This document shows positions 8,246-16,911 of a stretch of DNA of 60,215 nt, piece by piece (positions within the stretch are counted from its first letter, which is position 1; every line of letters begins with the position of its first letter). The notes under the pieces are model-generated. The model did no database searches, was not told the DNA's origin, and was given only the letters and a program-made list of their open reading frames with translations. This stretch comes from Bacteroidaceae bacterium (GTDB lineage Bacteria; Bacteroidota; Bacteroidia; Bacteroidales; Bacteroidaceae). Where the stretch lies: contig JAILKU010000101.1 of NCBI GenBank assembly GCA_024693505.1, forward strand, positions 1 to 60,215. The letters run 5' to 3'. A program made the translations under genes and the position numbers.

Positions 8246-11200
8246 ATGTACGTTGATCTGCTGGACCTGCTCCGACAAGACGGAGAGAATATGAAAATCC
8301 GATATAGCGAGTTGTATCGGATTCTCTGTATGATATTGGAGCGGGCTACTGTACAAAGTAGGATGGATTTCAGCGGTCCCTTCGCTCGCCTTACTCATCT
8401 GGCCTCCTCCCTACAGATGTCATCCTCGCTTCGTTTGCGCTTGAATAGTCTGCGTAATCGTTGCCGTCAGTTGGAAATGCAGAAAGAAGAGGACTTGAGA
8501 GCGCTCTTTCCCTATGATGTGAGGGCTGTAGCAGACCTTATCTGCCTGACAACCCGGCAAGCTATTCCGATGGAGCTGAGTCGGCTCCTGCCAGTCGGAC
8601 CTGCGCCCGCAATTGGTCTTGTACAAGAGACTCAGGATCGTCTGCGCGTCTGTGTAATAAGTTGGGACGATACTTATATCCGGGCCGTGAGTGACGATGC
8701 GCAAGGACAGACAGATATACAGGTCTGCTATGCCGATGCTGAAAACCGGATGGGTGAATGGACTTATCTTCGGGGATTGTTGTGGGCGGGTTGTCAACTG
8801 AATCTCGTTCGTTATCATGTGAAGGATGAGGTGTGTTTTGCCGAACTTATCATTCTGGAACCTGATTTCCTTGTGGATGTATCCCGATTGTCTCAGTGCT
8901 TTGAGGAGAAGGGCGCCACTTCTTATTACTATCTCCTGTCTCTCATTCAGCCGCCAGCCAATTCTGCAGCGATTCTGATGGGTAATATGGCTGGTCTTAT
9001 TTTAGACCGTGAAACGGCTTGTCCGGCAGGCCAGATAGCTGATTATGCCGAATGTGCCAAACTTTTCATGCAGCAAAATGCATTGGCCGTCATAACTTGT
9101 CCCGACAGCCTTTCTGGTTTTCATGCCGAGGCGCAGCGCCAGCAGCAACATATTCATCAGGTCTTGGATATTTTGCAGCATGAGGATGCGTGGTTTCATC
9201 GGAATCATCTTTTGTTGGAACCTTCCTTTTACTGCGAGGTGTTAGGCGTGCAGGGGCGTATGGATCTTCTCCAGGATGACTTTCGTGTGCTTTTAGAGCA
9301 GAAAGCAGGCAAGCGGGCCTTCCAGACCGAAGCACACCGCGAGCCGCACTATGTGCAAATGCTTCTATACCAGGCTGTACTCCACTATGCCTTCCATCTG
9401 CGTAATGACCAGATCTCCAGTTACCTGTTGTATAGCCGATACCCCGATGGACTCATCAAGGAAGGCCCTGCACCGCATTTGCTTTTCCAAGCTTTGCAGA
9501 TTCGCAATCAAATCGTATGGCTTCAGTTTCAGCTGGCCAAGGGACGTGCCCGTCTGATGGATGCGCTTACACCCGAACGTTTCAACCCTCTTCACCGAAC
9601 AGACCGTTTATGGCGGGACTTCCAGTATCCTAAGATAGCAGCTACGCTAAATGCCATGCATCAAGCCGACACACTGACGAGAGCCTATTTCCATCGTATG
9701 ATGACTTTTGTGGCTCGCGAGCACTTGTTGTCCAAGGTCGGTACGCCAGGGCGTGAAACCTCGGGCCTTTCCAGCCTGTGGAACAGTTCCTTGCAGGAGA
9801 AACTTATTGCGGGCAGCATCGTTCATAATCTAGTTATCCGGGAGTCGCGCGGTGAGAATGGATCCGTGGAGGAACTCGTGCTTGAACGGAAAGGGTCCGA
9901 TGAGGCTTTCCTTCCTAATTTCCGGGTCGGCGATATTGTGATACTTTATTCCTATCCCCAAGACAAGGAACCTGATGTGCGTCGTGCTGTGGTATTTCGT
10001 GCAACGTTAATCGGTTTGACGTCGCGCCAATTTACATTACATCTTCGCAACGCCCAACACAATCCTTCTTTGTTTCCCGTTGAGACCTCTTCTGTATGGG
10101 CAATTGAAAAGGATAGCACCGAGTCCTCCTTTACGGCCCTCTACCGCTCCCTCTACTCCTTGTTTACTGCCACTCCGCAGCGTCGGTCACTCATACTTGG
10201 ACAGCGTCCGCCACGGATTGATGATTCGGTAACCCTTCAGGGTGATTATAGTCAGAACGGACAGTTCCCACATTTCAATCAGCTTGTCTTACAGGCTTTT
10301 CAGTCTCGCGACTATTTTCTACTTGTGGGGCCTCCAGGTACAGGAAAGACATCTTTCGGACTGATGAACATCCTGCTTGAGGAATTGCGAACATCCCAGG
10401 ATGGTGTTCTACTGCTCTCATATACAAATCGGGCAGTAGATGAGATATGCTCTAAGCTGGTGGCTCAGGGACTCGACTTCGTGCGCATCAGTTCTGCTGA
10501 TGCATGCGCCCCAGAGTACCAGCCTTATCTTTTCAGCCGCAAGGCGGGTCAAAATGTTTCAGCAGGCGGGTTGCGCAATTTACTGACTCAGGCACCGATT
10601 GTGGTAGGTACCACAACCAGCATAACCTCCGCTCAGTCGCTCTTCCGCTTGCGTCGGTTTGGACTGGCCATTGTAGATGAAGCTTCCCAAATATTAGAAC
10701 CCCATCTTATGGGCATACTTTGTGCCCGTCATGGAGATGTCGATGCTGTGCAGCGTTTTGTTCTCATAGGCGACCACCGCCAACTGCCTGCTATTGTTCA
10801 GCAGGAATCTGATGAGTCGGTCGTGACAGATCCTCAGCTTCAGGCTATCGGGTTGACGGATTGTCGCAATTCATTGTTTCAGAGGCTTATTGCACTCTCT
10901 GCTGACCGACGGATAATATTCTCGTTTACCCATCAAGGGCGTATGCATCCCCTGGTGGCCGAGTTTGCCAATCATCACTTTTATGGCGGCCAGTTGGAAC
11001 CAGTTCCTTTAGCGCACCAGTTAGAACCGCTTCGCTTCAGTCATGTTGACAAGTCGGATAAGATACAGTCTCTCCTCAGTTGCAGGCGAGTCATTTTTCA
11101 GGCCTGTGAGCGTCCTGATCATTCTCCCTTGCCCAAAGTAAACTATGAAGAAGCTCGTCTGATAGAACGTTTCGTTCGAGCTGTTTACCAGTTATATGTG

Positions 11201-11572
11201 CAAAATGGGCGAACGTTCCTGCCCGAGGAGTCTGTGGGTGTTATTGTGCCCTATCGCCATCAGATCGCCTTGGTCTACGACCTTTTGGCCGAGAGTGGGG
11301 TAGAGGCATTGCAGCACATCACCGTTGATACCGTGGAGCGTTATCAAGGCAGCCAGCGCGATGTCATCATTTATGGCTTCACCGTGCAGAAGCCTTACCA
11401 GCTGGACTTCCTTTGCAGCCAGACGTTTCAGGATGGCGACTTGGTCATTGACCGTAAACTGAATGTCGCACTTACCCGTGCCCGTGAGCAGATTGTGCTC
11501 ATCGGCAATCCTAAGCTCCTTGCGTTAAATCCGGTTCTTGGGGAGCTTTGTGCGAAATACTGTGAGGATTGA
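8246..11572 (+). CDS. Dna2/Cas4-like nuclease fused to a superfamily 1 helicase
   Basis: This 1108-residue protein joins a RecB/Cas4-type PD-(D/E)XK nuclease to a UPF1/Dna2-like SF1 helicase. The nuclease core shows GRMDLL (Asp near 339), LLEQKAGK (E-x-K near 351-353) and QMLLYQ (QxxxY motif). The helicase shows Walker A VGPPGTGKTS (about 695-704), Walker B VDEAS (about 810), GDHRQLP (about 842), VERYQGSQRD (about 1030) and NVALTRARE (about 1075). Such enzymes trim or unwind DNA flaps and ends in replication and repair, or act in defence; the role here is unproven. No cysteine cluster for the Dna2/Cas4 iron-sulfur site is obvious. An internal ATG at 8291, behind a GGAGAG stretch, is an alternative start. 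It ends 2 nt from the convergent VOC gene, with no room for a terminator. Confidence 0.88.
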   Translation: MYVDLLDLLRQDGENMKIRYSELYRILCMILERATVQSRMDFSGPFARLTHLASSLQMSSSLRLRLNSLRNRCRQLEMQKEEDLRALFPYDVRAVADLICLTTRQAIPMELSRLLPVGPAPAIGLVQETQDRLRVCVISWDDTYIRAVSDDAQGQTDIQVCYADAENRMGEWTYLRGLLWAGCQLNLVRYHVKDEVCFAELIILEPDFLVDVSRLSQCFEEKGATSYYYLLSLIQPPANSAAILMGNMAGLILDRETACPAGQIADYAECAKLFMQQNALAVITCPDSLSGFHAEAQRQQQHIHQVLDILQHEDAWFHRNHLLLEPSFYCEVLGVQGRMDLLQDDFRVLLEQKAGKRAFQTEAHREPHYVQMLLYQAVLHYAFHLRNDQISSYLLYSRYPDGLIKEGPAPHLLFQALQIRNQIVWLQFQLAKGRARLMDALTPERFNPLHRTDRLWRDFQYPKIAATLNAMHQADTLTRAYFHRMMTFVAREHLLSKVGTPGRETSGLSSLWNSSLQEKLIAGSIVHNLVIRESRGENGSVEELVLERKGSDEAFLPNFRVGDIVILYSYPQDKEPDVRRAVVFRATLIGLTSRQFTLHLRNAQHNPSLFPVETSSVWAIEKDSTESSFTALYRSLYSLFTATPQRRSLILGQRPPRIDDSVTLQGDYSQNGQFPHFNQLVLQAFQSRDYFLLVGPPGTGKTSFGLMNILLEELRTSQDGVLLLSYTNRAVDEICSKLVAQGLDFVRISSADACAPEYQPYLFSRKAGQNVSAGGLRNLLTQAPIVVGTTTSITSAQSLFRLRRFGLAIVDEASQILEPHLMGILCARHGDVDAVQRFVLIGDHRQLPAIVQQESDESVVTDPQLQAIGLTDCRNSLFQRLIALSADRRIIFSFTHQGRMHPLVAEFANHHFYGGQLEPVPLAHQLEPLRFSHVDKSDKIQSLLSCRRVIFQACERPDHSPLPKVNYEEARLIERFVRAVYQLYVQNGRTFLPEESVGVIVPYRHQIALVYDLLAESGVEALQHITVDTVERYQGSQRDVIIYGFTVQKPYQLDFLCSQTFQDGDLVIDRKLNVALTRAREQIVLIGNPKLLALNPVLGELCAKYCED

Positions 11573-11574
11573 GA

Positions 11575-12108
11575 TTACAGAATCTCGCAGAACTCTATCT
11601 TCTCATTGTTCGGACCCTGGATGAAGAAGTAGCGGGCTCCGTTGTCCCAGAAGGCGATGTCTTGAATGCCGTCGGTGATAATCTTGTAGCCGGCATCCTT
11701 CACCTGCTGGTAGAGGGTTTCAATGTCCTTGACGTCCAGGCAGAAGTGGTCGACAGCTCCGTTCGTCATAGCGGGGTCGCCGTTGGGTATGAGTTCGAGG
11801 TAGAGGTTACCCAACTTCACGAAAACGAACTCGCCGCGGCCCGTAATATCGGCCCTTGTGGCCACCTCAAAGCCAAGTCCTTCGTAGAAGCGGATGGTCT
11901 CGTCGATGTTGGCTGTGGGCAGTCCGATGTGCTGGATGCCCTTCGAGAAAGCATTTACGTCCAGTCCCTTCTGGGGGAAGTTATCGGGTGCGAAGGTCTG
12001 CTTCTCAGTCGGTTCAACCTGATTCTGGTCTTCAGTCTCGTTCTTGGGCACGCTGGTGCAGGCAATCATTGCTGCCATTACTACCAGATAAAATGGAATC
12101 TTTTTCAT
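11575..12108 (-). CDS. VOC (glyoxalase/dioxygenase fold) lipoprotein
   Basis: The chosen start (12108) gives 177 residues beginning MKKIPFYLVVMAAMIACTS, a lipoprotein signal with lipid-modified C17. An upstream in-frame ATG lies upstream of the -7 box and so cannot be used. The mature part is one VOC unit: IQHIGLPTANIDETIRFYEGLGFE opens the first beta-alpha-beta-beta-beta module, VDHFCLDVKDIETLYQQ opens the second, and it ends IQGPNNEKIEFCE. The His residues and last Glu are the usual metal ligands. Substrate is unknown. Lipid anchoring outside the cytoplasm is unusual for a family mostly found in the cytosol. Confidence 0.85.
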   Translation of the reverse strand: MKKIPFYLVVMAAMIACTSVPKNETEDQNQVEPTEKQTFAPDNFPQKGLDVNAFSKGIQHIGLPTANIDETIRFYEGLGFEVATRADITGRGEFVFVKLGNLYLELIPNGDPAMTNGAVDHFCLDVKDIETLYQQVKDAGYKIITDGIQDIAFWDNGARYFFIQGPNNEKIEFCEIL

Positions 12109-12140
12109 ACGTTTTATGCTTTTATTTGGTTTTCCGTCTG

Positions 12141-12172
12141 CAAAAATATGAATTTTAGGATGAAGAGCCAAA
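12141..12172 (-). promoter_or_regulatory. Promoter of the VOC lipoprotein gene
   Basis: On the minus strand TATTTTTG (12141-12148) is preceded by TTTG (12169-12172) with a 20-nt spacer. The box is about 33 nt upstream of the start at 12108. Confidence 0.65.
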
Positions 12173-12269
12173 CATTCTGTGGCTTTTTATTGGCAGGTAG
12201 CATTTTTTGTGACTTTGGCTACGCCGAACTTACTTCCGTTCGGATAAGAAAATAAATTCTGCGATTTAT

Positions 12270-12300
12270 TTTGTTTATCGGACACTTATGCGTAATTTTG
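12270..12300 (+). promoter_or_regulatory. Promoter of the O-acetylhomoserine sulfhydrylase gene
   Basis: TTTG at 12270-12273 and TAATTTTG at 12293-12300 are 19 nt apart. The -33 element is the extended form ATTTTGTTTATC, also found before glnS and the thiamine riboswitch. An imperfect mirror of it (GATAAGAAAATAAA, 12243-12256) lies just upstream. Confidence 0.7.
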
Positions 12301-12342
12301 CCTTCTCAAAAGCATTAATCATTCTATATAATATAAGGTATA

Positions 12343-13617
12343 ATGAAAAAGAACCTGGAGACCCTCTGTATCCATGGAGGATGGAAACCCACTAAGGGCG
12401 AGCCTCAGCAGCTGCCCATCTATCAGAGTACGACATTCAAGTATGACACCAGCGAGCAGATGGCCCGCCTCTTCGACCTGAAGGACGACGGCTATTTCTA
12501 CACCCGCCTGGCCAACCCCACAAATGATGCCGTGGCCCGCAAGATTGCAGCCCTGGAGGGCGGTGTGGGCGCAGTGCTTACCAGTAGCGGACAGGCCGCA
12601 TCCTTCTATTCGGTCTTTAATATCTGCGAGGCCGGCGACCACTTCATCAGCACCAACACCATCTACGGCGGCACGTATAACCTGTTCGGCGTTACACTGA
12701 AGAAGCTGGGCATCGAGTGCACCTTTGTCGATCCCGATTGGGACGATGAGCGCATCGAGGCCTGCTTCCGTCCCAACACCAAGTGCGTCTTCGGCGAGAG
12801 TATCAGCAATCCGGGCGGCAATATCCTGGACATTGAGCGCTTCGCCCGTCTGGCACACGCTCACGGCGTACCCCTGATTGTGGACAATACGTTCCCGACG
12901 CCCATCAACTGCCGTCCCTTCGAATGGGGAGCCGACATTGTGACGCACAGCACTACCAAGTATATGGACGGCCACGCCTGTCAGGTGGGCGGCGTTGTGG
13001 TGGATAGCGGTAACTTCGACTGGGATGCCTATGCCGATAAGTTCCCTGGCCTGACCACTCCCGACGAGAGTTATCACGGCCTGACCTACACGAAGGCTTT
13101 CGGGCGGATGGCATACTGCACAAAGCTCGTCTCGCAGCTGATGCGCGACCTGGGCAGTATCCCCAGTCCGCAGAACGCCTTCCTCCTGAACCTGGGCCTG
13201 GAAACCCTTCATCTGCGTGTGGCACGCCACTGCGAGAATGCCCAGAAGGTGGCCGAATGGCTTCAGGCACAGCCCGAAGTGGCATGGATCAACTATGCCG
13301 GACTGCCCGGAAACAAGTACTACGAGCTGGCCTGCAAGTATATGCCCAAGGGCACTTGCGGCGTGATTGCCTTTGGGCTGAAGGGTACGCGCCAAGATGC
13401 CATCCGCTTCATGGACAGCCTGGAGTTCATCAGCATCGTAACCCATGTGGCCGATGCCCGGACCTGTGTGCTGCACCCCGCCAGCCATACCCACCGCCAG
13501 CTGAGCGACGAGCAGCTGATTGAGGCCGGTGTGGCTCCCGACCTGATACGTCTCTCTGTCGGCATCGAGAACGTGGATGATATCATAGCCGATCTGGAGA
13601 AGGCAATGAAGAAATAG
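12343..13617 (+). CDS. metY: O-acetylhomoserine sulfhydrylase (PLP enzyme, Cys/Met metabolism)
   Basis: The 424-residue cytoplasmic enzyme belongs to the PLP-dependent trans-sulfuration family. The opening LETLCIHGGWKPT, the phosphate-site stretch FYTRLANPTNDAV, LTSSGQAA, the PLP Asp region PLIVDNTFPTP and the Schiff-base Lys in HSTTKYMDGH (K206) are all present. Length and the C-terminal RLSVGIENVDDIIADLEKA fit the O-acetylhomoserine aminocarboxypropyltransferase branch rather than the shorter cystathionine enzymes. It should make homocysteine from O-acetylhomoserine and sulfide for methionine synthesis. A methionine gamma-lyase activity cannot be ruled out. It has its own strong promoter. 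Confidence 0.88.
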   Translation: MKKNLETLCIHGGWKPTKGEPQQLPIYQSTTFKYDTSEQMARLFDLKDDGYFYTRLANPTNDAVARKIAALEGGVGAVLTSSGQAASFYSVFNICEAGDHFISTNTIYGGTYNLFGVTLKKLGIECTFVDPDWDDERIEACFRPNTKCVFGESISNPGGNILDIERFARLAHAHGVPLIVDNTFPTPINCRPFEWGADIVTHSTTKYMDGHACQVGGVVVDSGNFDWDAYADKFPGLTTPDESYHGLTYTKAFGRMAYCTKLVSQLMRDLGSIPSPQNAFLLNLGLETLHLRVARHCENAQKVAEWLQAQPEVAWINYAGLPGNKYYELACKYMPKGTCGVIAFGLKGTRQDAIRFMDSLEFISIVTHVADARTCVLHPASHTHRQLSDEQLIEAGVAPDLIRLSVGIENVDDIIADLEKAMKK

Positions 13618-13637
13618 GAATCGATTAGATTTAGAGT

Positions 13638-16310
13638 ATGCGATATTTAACCTTAATTCTGAGTATGCTCGTTCTGACAGCCAGTGCTGCGGAGCGGGCG
13701 TGTTTTACCCTGGACTCGCGCCTGGTTCACGGCGGCAATACGGTTTGGCGCATGATAAAGGACGGGAACAACAAGGGGACGGGGGCCGAGATGTCCTTGC
13801 CCGGCTATTCCTGCGAGGGCTGGGCTGAGGCCGTCGTACCGGGCACCGTGCTCACCAACCTGGTGCAGCAGGGGGTCTATCCCGAACCTTACTACGGGCA
13901 GAACAACAAGCTGAAGAACAACCTCATTCCCGACCTCTTCAATGCGGGACGCGAGTTCTACACCTATTGGTTCCGCACTGAATTCACGCTTCCGGAGTCC
14001 TTCAAGGGACGCCGCATCTGGATTGAGCCAGAGGGCATCAACTATCGTGCCGAGGTATGGATCAACGGACGCCTGGCCGACGTAATGGCGGGCATGTTCC
14101 GCAGTCATAGCATCGACATCTCCGACTGGATGAATCCCGAGGGGAAGGTGGGCATTGCCATGAAGGTCTTCCCCGTAGATTTCCCCGGCACCATAGGCAA
14201 GCGGAGCTGGGGACCGCGCGACGAGTTTCACAACGGAGGTGACGGATGGATGGGTCAGAACGTAACCATGCTGATGAGCGTGGGATGGGACTTCATCTAC
14301 GAGGACGGCATACGCGACCGAAATACTGGCATCTGGCGCAGTGTGCGCGTCTATTCCACAGGACAGGCCCAGCTGCGCTCGCCCATGGTCAGGTCGGCCC
14401 TGAACGCACCGGCCTACGACACGGCCCGCGAGACGGTATCGGTGGAGGTTCACAACCCCAACATACCGGGTTTTGAGGGCACTCTGCACGCTGTGATTCC
14501 CGAGGCGGGTATTTCCTTTGAACGACCCGTCAATCTGATGCGCGGAGAGCACCAGGAACTCGTCTTCACGCCCGAGGAGTACCCCCAGCTCGTCATCCGC
14601 AACCCCCGTCTGTGGTGGCCCAAGAACAAGGGCGCACAGGACATGTATACCCTGCGGCTCACCCTCACCGACAAGGACGGCCATCTGAGCGACAGCATAC
14701 AGACGCGCTTCGGCATCCGCGACGTCAAGGTCACCCGCGACACCCCCGACCAGTCGAAGCTGTTCCTCGTCAACGGGCGTCAGATGTTCGTTCGCGGCAG
14801 TAACTGGATTCCCGAGGCCATGCTGCGCACCGACGATCAGCGTATGCAGACCGAGCTGGAATACACCGCCCAGAGCGGCATCAACTTCCTGCGCCTCTGG
14901 GGTGGGGGAATCGTTGAGAGCGACCGCTTCTACGAGCTTTGCGACGAGCTGGGCCTGATGGTATGGCAGGAGTTCTTCATGACTGGCGATACGCGCCACC
15001 CCCTCGACGAACCCCTCTACCTCTCGAACGTAGAGAGTTCCGTCAAGCGCATCCGCAACCATCCCTGCCTTGTCTTCTACGTCTCCAGCAACGAGAGCAC
15101 GGCCGTGAGCGGAGCCGAGGAACTGATACAGAAGCTTGACGGTACACGTCCCTACCAGATGCAGTCCGAGTGTGACGGCATTCACGACGGAAGCCCCTAC
15201 AAGCATGTAAATCCCATGCGCCATTACGAGAACACAGGTTCCGAGCGGGGCAGCCGCGTGGACGGTTTCAACCCCGAGTACGGCGCACCCACCCTGCCCA
15301 TCCTGGAAAGCCTGCGCGAGATGATGCCGCCAGAGGACCTCTGGCCCATCAACCGCGAGACGTGGGAATACATGGAGGGAAACGCCTTCTACCTGATGGG
15401 CACCATCTACGAACAGATGATATACCAGTACGGCGAACCGCATAATATAGAGGAATACACGCGCAGGGGACAGCTCGTGGGCGCCATGAACAGCAAGAGC
15501 ATCTGGGAGGTATGGAACGAGAACAAGCTTCAGTACGGCGACCGCTGGTGCTCGGGACTCCTCTTCTGGTACCACAACTGCCCCAACATGCAGATCAGCT
15601 CGCGTATGTGGGACTGGAACCTGGAGCCCACCGCCTCGCTCTATCATACCATGCACGCCCTGGAACCCCTGCATGTCCAGTATGACTATCTGAAGAATAC
15701 CGTCAGTGTCATCAACGACTATCTGCAGGAACAGCCGGGCCTGAGCGTGACAGCCGAGGTGTACGACCTGCAGAGCAAGCGCGTATGGCAGCAGAGCAAG
15801 CCCGTCAGCGTGCCGGCCGACGGCGTGGCTAACGACGTGATAACCGTACCCGTTCCCGACAATATCAGTCAGGTCTATTTCATTGCCCTGCGCCTGCAGG
15901 ACCAGAGGGGACAGATACTCTCGCGCAACTTCTACTGGAGGTCTCTCGATAAATACGAGGGTCCGAAGACCGTCACCGGTCCCTGTACCAGCGGCTTCCA
16001 GCCCCTTGCTCAGATGCCTGCTGCCAAGCCCAGGGTGAAGATAACCAAGCTCCCCGACCAGGACGGCATGCAGTGCTGGCAGGCCGAGCTGAACAACCGC
16101 AGCCGCCGCATTGCCTTCTTCACGCAGCTGCTGCTTGCCGATGCAGAGGGTAATGCCATCCATGCCACCCACTACAGCGACAACTTCCTGAGCCTGCTGC
16201 CGGGAGAGAGCGAGACCATCATCATCAAGGCACCCGCCTCAGACCGTGGCCCCCTCGTTCTGAAGCTGAACGAAGGATTGCTCCCCACACGCTATGTACA
16301 AATGCCCTGA
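13638..16310 (+). CDS. Secreted glycoside hydrolase family 2 enzyme
   Basis: The 890-residue protein has a signal peptide (MRYLTLILSMLVLTASA). A GH2 sugar-binding jelly-roll follows at about 60-220 (YWFRTEFTLPESFKG, GINYRAEVWINGRL), then an Ig-like domain and a TIM barrel. The barrel carries FVRGSNWIPEAMLR, INFLRLWGGGIVESDRFYE and the likely acid/base Glu in YVSSNEST (E486); E547 in FNPEYGAP is a nucleophile candidate. The layout matches the beta-mannosidase/exo-glucosaminidase-like branch of GH2, but the sugar cannot be told from sequence. The gene begins 20 nt after metY and may be co-transcribed with it, although the functions are unrelated. Confidence 0.88.
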   Translation: MRYLTLILSMLVLTASAAERACFTLDSRLVHGGNTVWRMIKDGNNKGTGAEMSLPGYSCEGWAEAVVPGTVLTNLVQQGVYPEPYYGQNNKLKNNLIPDLFNAGREFYTYWFRTEFTLPESFKGRRIWIEPEGINYRAEVWINGRLADVMAGMFRSHSIDISDWMNPEGKVGIAMKVFPVDFPGTIGKRSWGPRDEFHNGGDGWMGQNVTMLMSVGWDFIYEDGIRDRNTGIWRSVRVYSTGQAQLRSPMVRSALNAPAYDTARETVSVEVHNPNIPGFEGTLHAVIPEAGISFERPVNLMRGEHQELVFTPEEYPQLVIRNPRLWWPKNKGAQDMYTLRLTLTDKDGHLSDSIQTRFGIRDVKVTRDTPDQSKLFLVNGRQMFVRGSNWIPEAMLRTDDQRMQTELEYTAQSGINFLRLWGGGIVESDRFYELCDELGLMVWQEFFMTGDTRHPLDEPLYLSNVESSVKRIRNHPCLVFYVSSNESTAVSGAEELIQKLDGTRPYQMQSECDGIHDGSPYKHVNPMRHYENTGSERGSRVDGFNPEYGAPTLPILESLREMMPPEDLWPINRETWEYMEGNAFYLMGTIYEQMIYQYGEPHNIEEYTRRGQLVGAMNSKSIWEVWNENKLQYGDRWCSGLLFWYHNCPNMQISSRMWDWNLEPTASLYHTMHALEPLHVQYDYLKNTVSVINDYLQEQPGLSVTAEVYDLQSKRVWQQSKPVSVPADGVANDVITVPVPDNISQVYFIALRLQDQRGQILSRNFYWRSLDKYEGPKTVTGPCTSGFQPLAQMPAAKPRVKITKLPDQDGMQCWQAELNNRSRRIAFFTQLLLADAEGNAIHATHYSDNFLSLLPGESETIIIKAPASDRGPLVLKLNEGLLPTRYVQMP

Positions 16311-16331
16311 CGCATTGATTTAAGTCAAGAA

Positions 16332-16362
16332 AAGGACGGAAACAGATAAAGTTTCCGCCCTT
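16332..16362 (+). terminator. Terminator after the GH2 gene
   Basis: A 12-bp stem (16332-16343 with 16351-16362, one G-T pair) around a 7-nt loop follows the GH2 stop codon by about 20 nt. Confidence 0.55.
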
Positions 16363-16366
16363 AATC

Positions 16367-16397
16367 CTTGCTGTTTCAGAAAATCGCCTTACCTTTG
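16367..16397 (+). promoter_or_regulatory. Promoter without a downstream gene
   Basis: CTTG (16367-16370) and TACCTTTG (16390-16397) are exactly 19 nt apart. No plausible coding region follows for more than 500 nt, so the product is probably the candidate small RNA at 16403-16517. Confidence 0.6.
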
Positions 16398-16402
16398 CAC
16401 TC

Positions 16403-16517
16403 GGAAAACAGAGGCAGTGATGTCTGAAAGTTTTTTGTAAGTAATTGATAAAGTAGTGTTGTTAGTTTAGTTTAAGGTTAAAAAGAAAGTTTTTTGGAAA
16501 GGGATTTTCCCTTTTGG
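16403..16517 (+). ncRNA. Candidate small RNA (promoter-leader-terminator unit, copy A)
   Basis: A promoter ends at 16397. The following about 110 nt contain TTAGTTTAGTTTAAGGTTAA and then a hairpin, AAAGGGA-TTT-TCCCTTT (16498-16514), ending in T. A second weaker hairpin (AAGGTCT with AGGCCTT) follows near 16520-16545. The TTAG...TTTAAGGTTAA block just before a terminator is shared with the two minus-strand units at 30672-30762 and 30979-31051. No reading frame of any quality is present. A named family could not be assigned. Confidence 0.45.
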
Positions 16518-16911
16518 ACGCAAGGTCTGCCGCGAGGTAGGCCTTCTGTTTTATATATGAGACAGACAATATCCTTTTTCGTACCTTCGTTCCCACCAAA
16601 AAGGATTACAACGATGAGGCCTAGAAAATAGTCGCTAATGACATCAGGAAATGTCATCCGCTTCGGAACGCATATCAGACGGATTAGTATTATCACCAAG
16701 ACATCGGTGTAGGAAAGGCAAAACAACGGCGTAGAAAGGACAAAACATCGGTGTAGAAAGGACAAAACAACGGCGTTGTTTTTCATTGCCCGTTACCGCG
16801 AAAAACGACTGGGGTTCTTTTATGTTTTCATGGGCATTGCTTTCTCGTATTCGTGGGAAATATTTCAATTTCGGTTTTCCCCTACACGTTTCTTGTCAGG
16901 CATATTGTATT
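16518..16911. other. Non-coding stretch
   Basis: About 390 nt without a credible gene lie between the small-RNA candidate and the end of the nucleotidyltransferase-like gene. Short open frames here are low-complexity products of the 22-nt repeat at 16702-16777 and lack known domains. Apart from that repeat no conserved structure was recognised. Confidence 0.6.
16702..16777. repeat. 22-nt tandem repeat, about 3.5 units
   Basis: Units start at 16702, 16724, 16746 and 16768 (partial). They alternate between a CATCGGTGTAG-type and a CAACGGCGTAG-type head followed by the tail AAAGGACAAAA. The period is not a multiple of three, so it is not a coding repeat, and there are no unique spacers, so it is not a CRISPR array. 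Confidence 0.9.

Noticed and set aside
13653..16172. 839-residue open frame antisense to the GH2 gene
   Set aside because: It is a mirror of biased codon use; the sense strand has signal peptide and GH2 motifs, while the antisense product has none.
16702..16777. Possible CRISPR array
   Set aside because: Units are directly tandem with no spacers and no cas genes nearby; the same holds for 42069-42142 and 45639-45726.
16478..16868. Small hydrophobic open frames on the minus strand near the 22-nt repeat
   Set aside because: They are translations of the tandem repeat and of the small-RNA terminator, with no promoter or homology features.
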